Both the position numbers and the translations under genes were made by a program. The notes below the pieces were generated by a model. That model made no database searches. It had not been told where the DNA came from and saw only the letters and a program-made list of their open reading frames with translations. Shown here piece after piece: positions 5,478 to 5,563 of a DNA stretch of 5,563 bases (positions within the stretch are counted from its first letter, which is position 1; the number at the start of each line of letters is the position of its first letter). Source of the stretch: Gemmatimonadota bacterium. GTDB taxonomy: Bacteria > Gemmatimonadota > Gemmatimonadetes > Longimicrobiales > RSA9. Location: NCBI GenBank assembly GCA_012027055.1, contig VEPF01000049.1:1-5563 (forward strand), given 5' to 3'.

Positions 5478-5563
5478 CCCATCCCGCCCGAATTGACTTC
5501 GCGCCGCTCCGGTCCCTCAGCACAAGTCGCTACGGGGCTTTGCCATAGGGAGTGAGAGGCGGG

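Noticed and set aside
4900..5523. A 207-codon minus-strand frame overlapping the 139-aa gene
   Set aside because: Its product is mostly Arg, Pro, Gly and Ala without structure-like patterning, and its start has no clear ribosome binding site, whereas the competing frame has both normal composition and a strong site.
1..5563. tRNA or rRNA genes, CRISPR arrays, insertion sequences, attachment sites
   Set aside because: No cloverleaf-like segment, regularly spaced repeats, transposase motif or paired direct repeats were seen on reading both strands.

Overview
The window is GC-rich DNA with strong G/C preference at third codon positions. It carries a run of plus-strand genes for exported hydrolases, followed by a short patch of accessory and decayed genes. 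The cluster of amidohydrolase, S9 peptidase and M20 peptidase, with Sec-type leaders on the latter two, suggests an environmental bacterium of the Gemmatimonadota or a similar high-GC phylum. That assignment is inference from gene style; no rRNA or other phylogenetic marker is present.

Region 1 (1-4366) is ordinary metabolic content. The window opens inside the 3' part of an imidazolonepropionase-like amidohydrolase (2-463). A 92-bp gap with a strong GC-rich stem-loop (474-514) follows. Next is a complete secreted S9B prolyl-oligopeptidase/DPP-IV-like serine peptidase (556-2892) with a recognisable Ser-Asp-His triad. A 163-bp gap holding hairpins and a plausible promoter leads to a complete secreted M20 zinc peptidase (3056-4366) with all expected metal ligands. 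Together these look like a peptide and amide scavenging set: the S9 enzyme trims peptides, the M20 enzyme hydrolyses small peptides or acyl-amino acids, and the amidohydrolase cleaves a C-N bond in a cyclic or amide substrate. Each gene seems to have its own spacer signals, so a tight operon is not supported.

Region 2 (4367-5563) is different. Right after the M20 stop lies an antitoxin tail without its N-terminus. About 30 codons ending in the MazE-type TEWDEAEWTW signature stop inside the start of a mazF/pemK-type toxin gene (4458-4751). The DNA-binding part of the antitoxin is gone and the remnant has no usable start codon. The toxin keeps its catalytic Arg and Thr but is short at the C-terminus. 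Converging on it from the minus strand is another fragment, the C-terminal end of a DUF4143-type AAA ATPase (about 4764-4919 recognisable). Upstream of that on the same strand is an unrecognised 139-codon gene (4986-5405) with a strong Shine-Dalgarno sequence. Codon use in the toxin and the ATPase fragment includes ATA, AGA and AAA, unlike the peptidase genes, which fits acquired DNA. I read this part as a scar of a toxin-antitoxin/accessory island undergoing decay, with an orphan MazF-like protein left behind.

The last 158 bp (5406-5563) contain no gene I can support, only a weak candidate promoter for the 139-aa gene. I found no tRNA, rRNA, CRISPR array, insertion sequence or attachment site.
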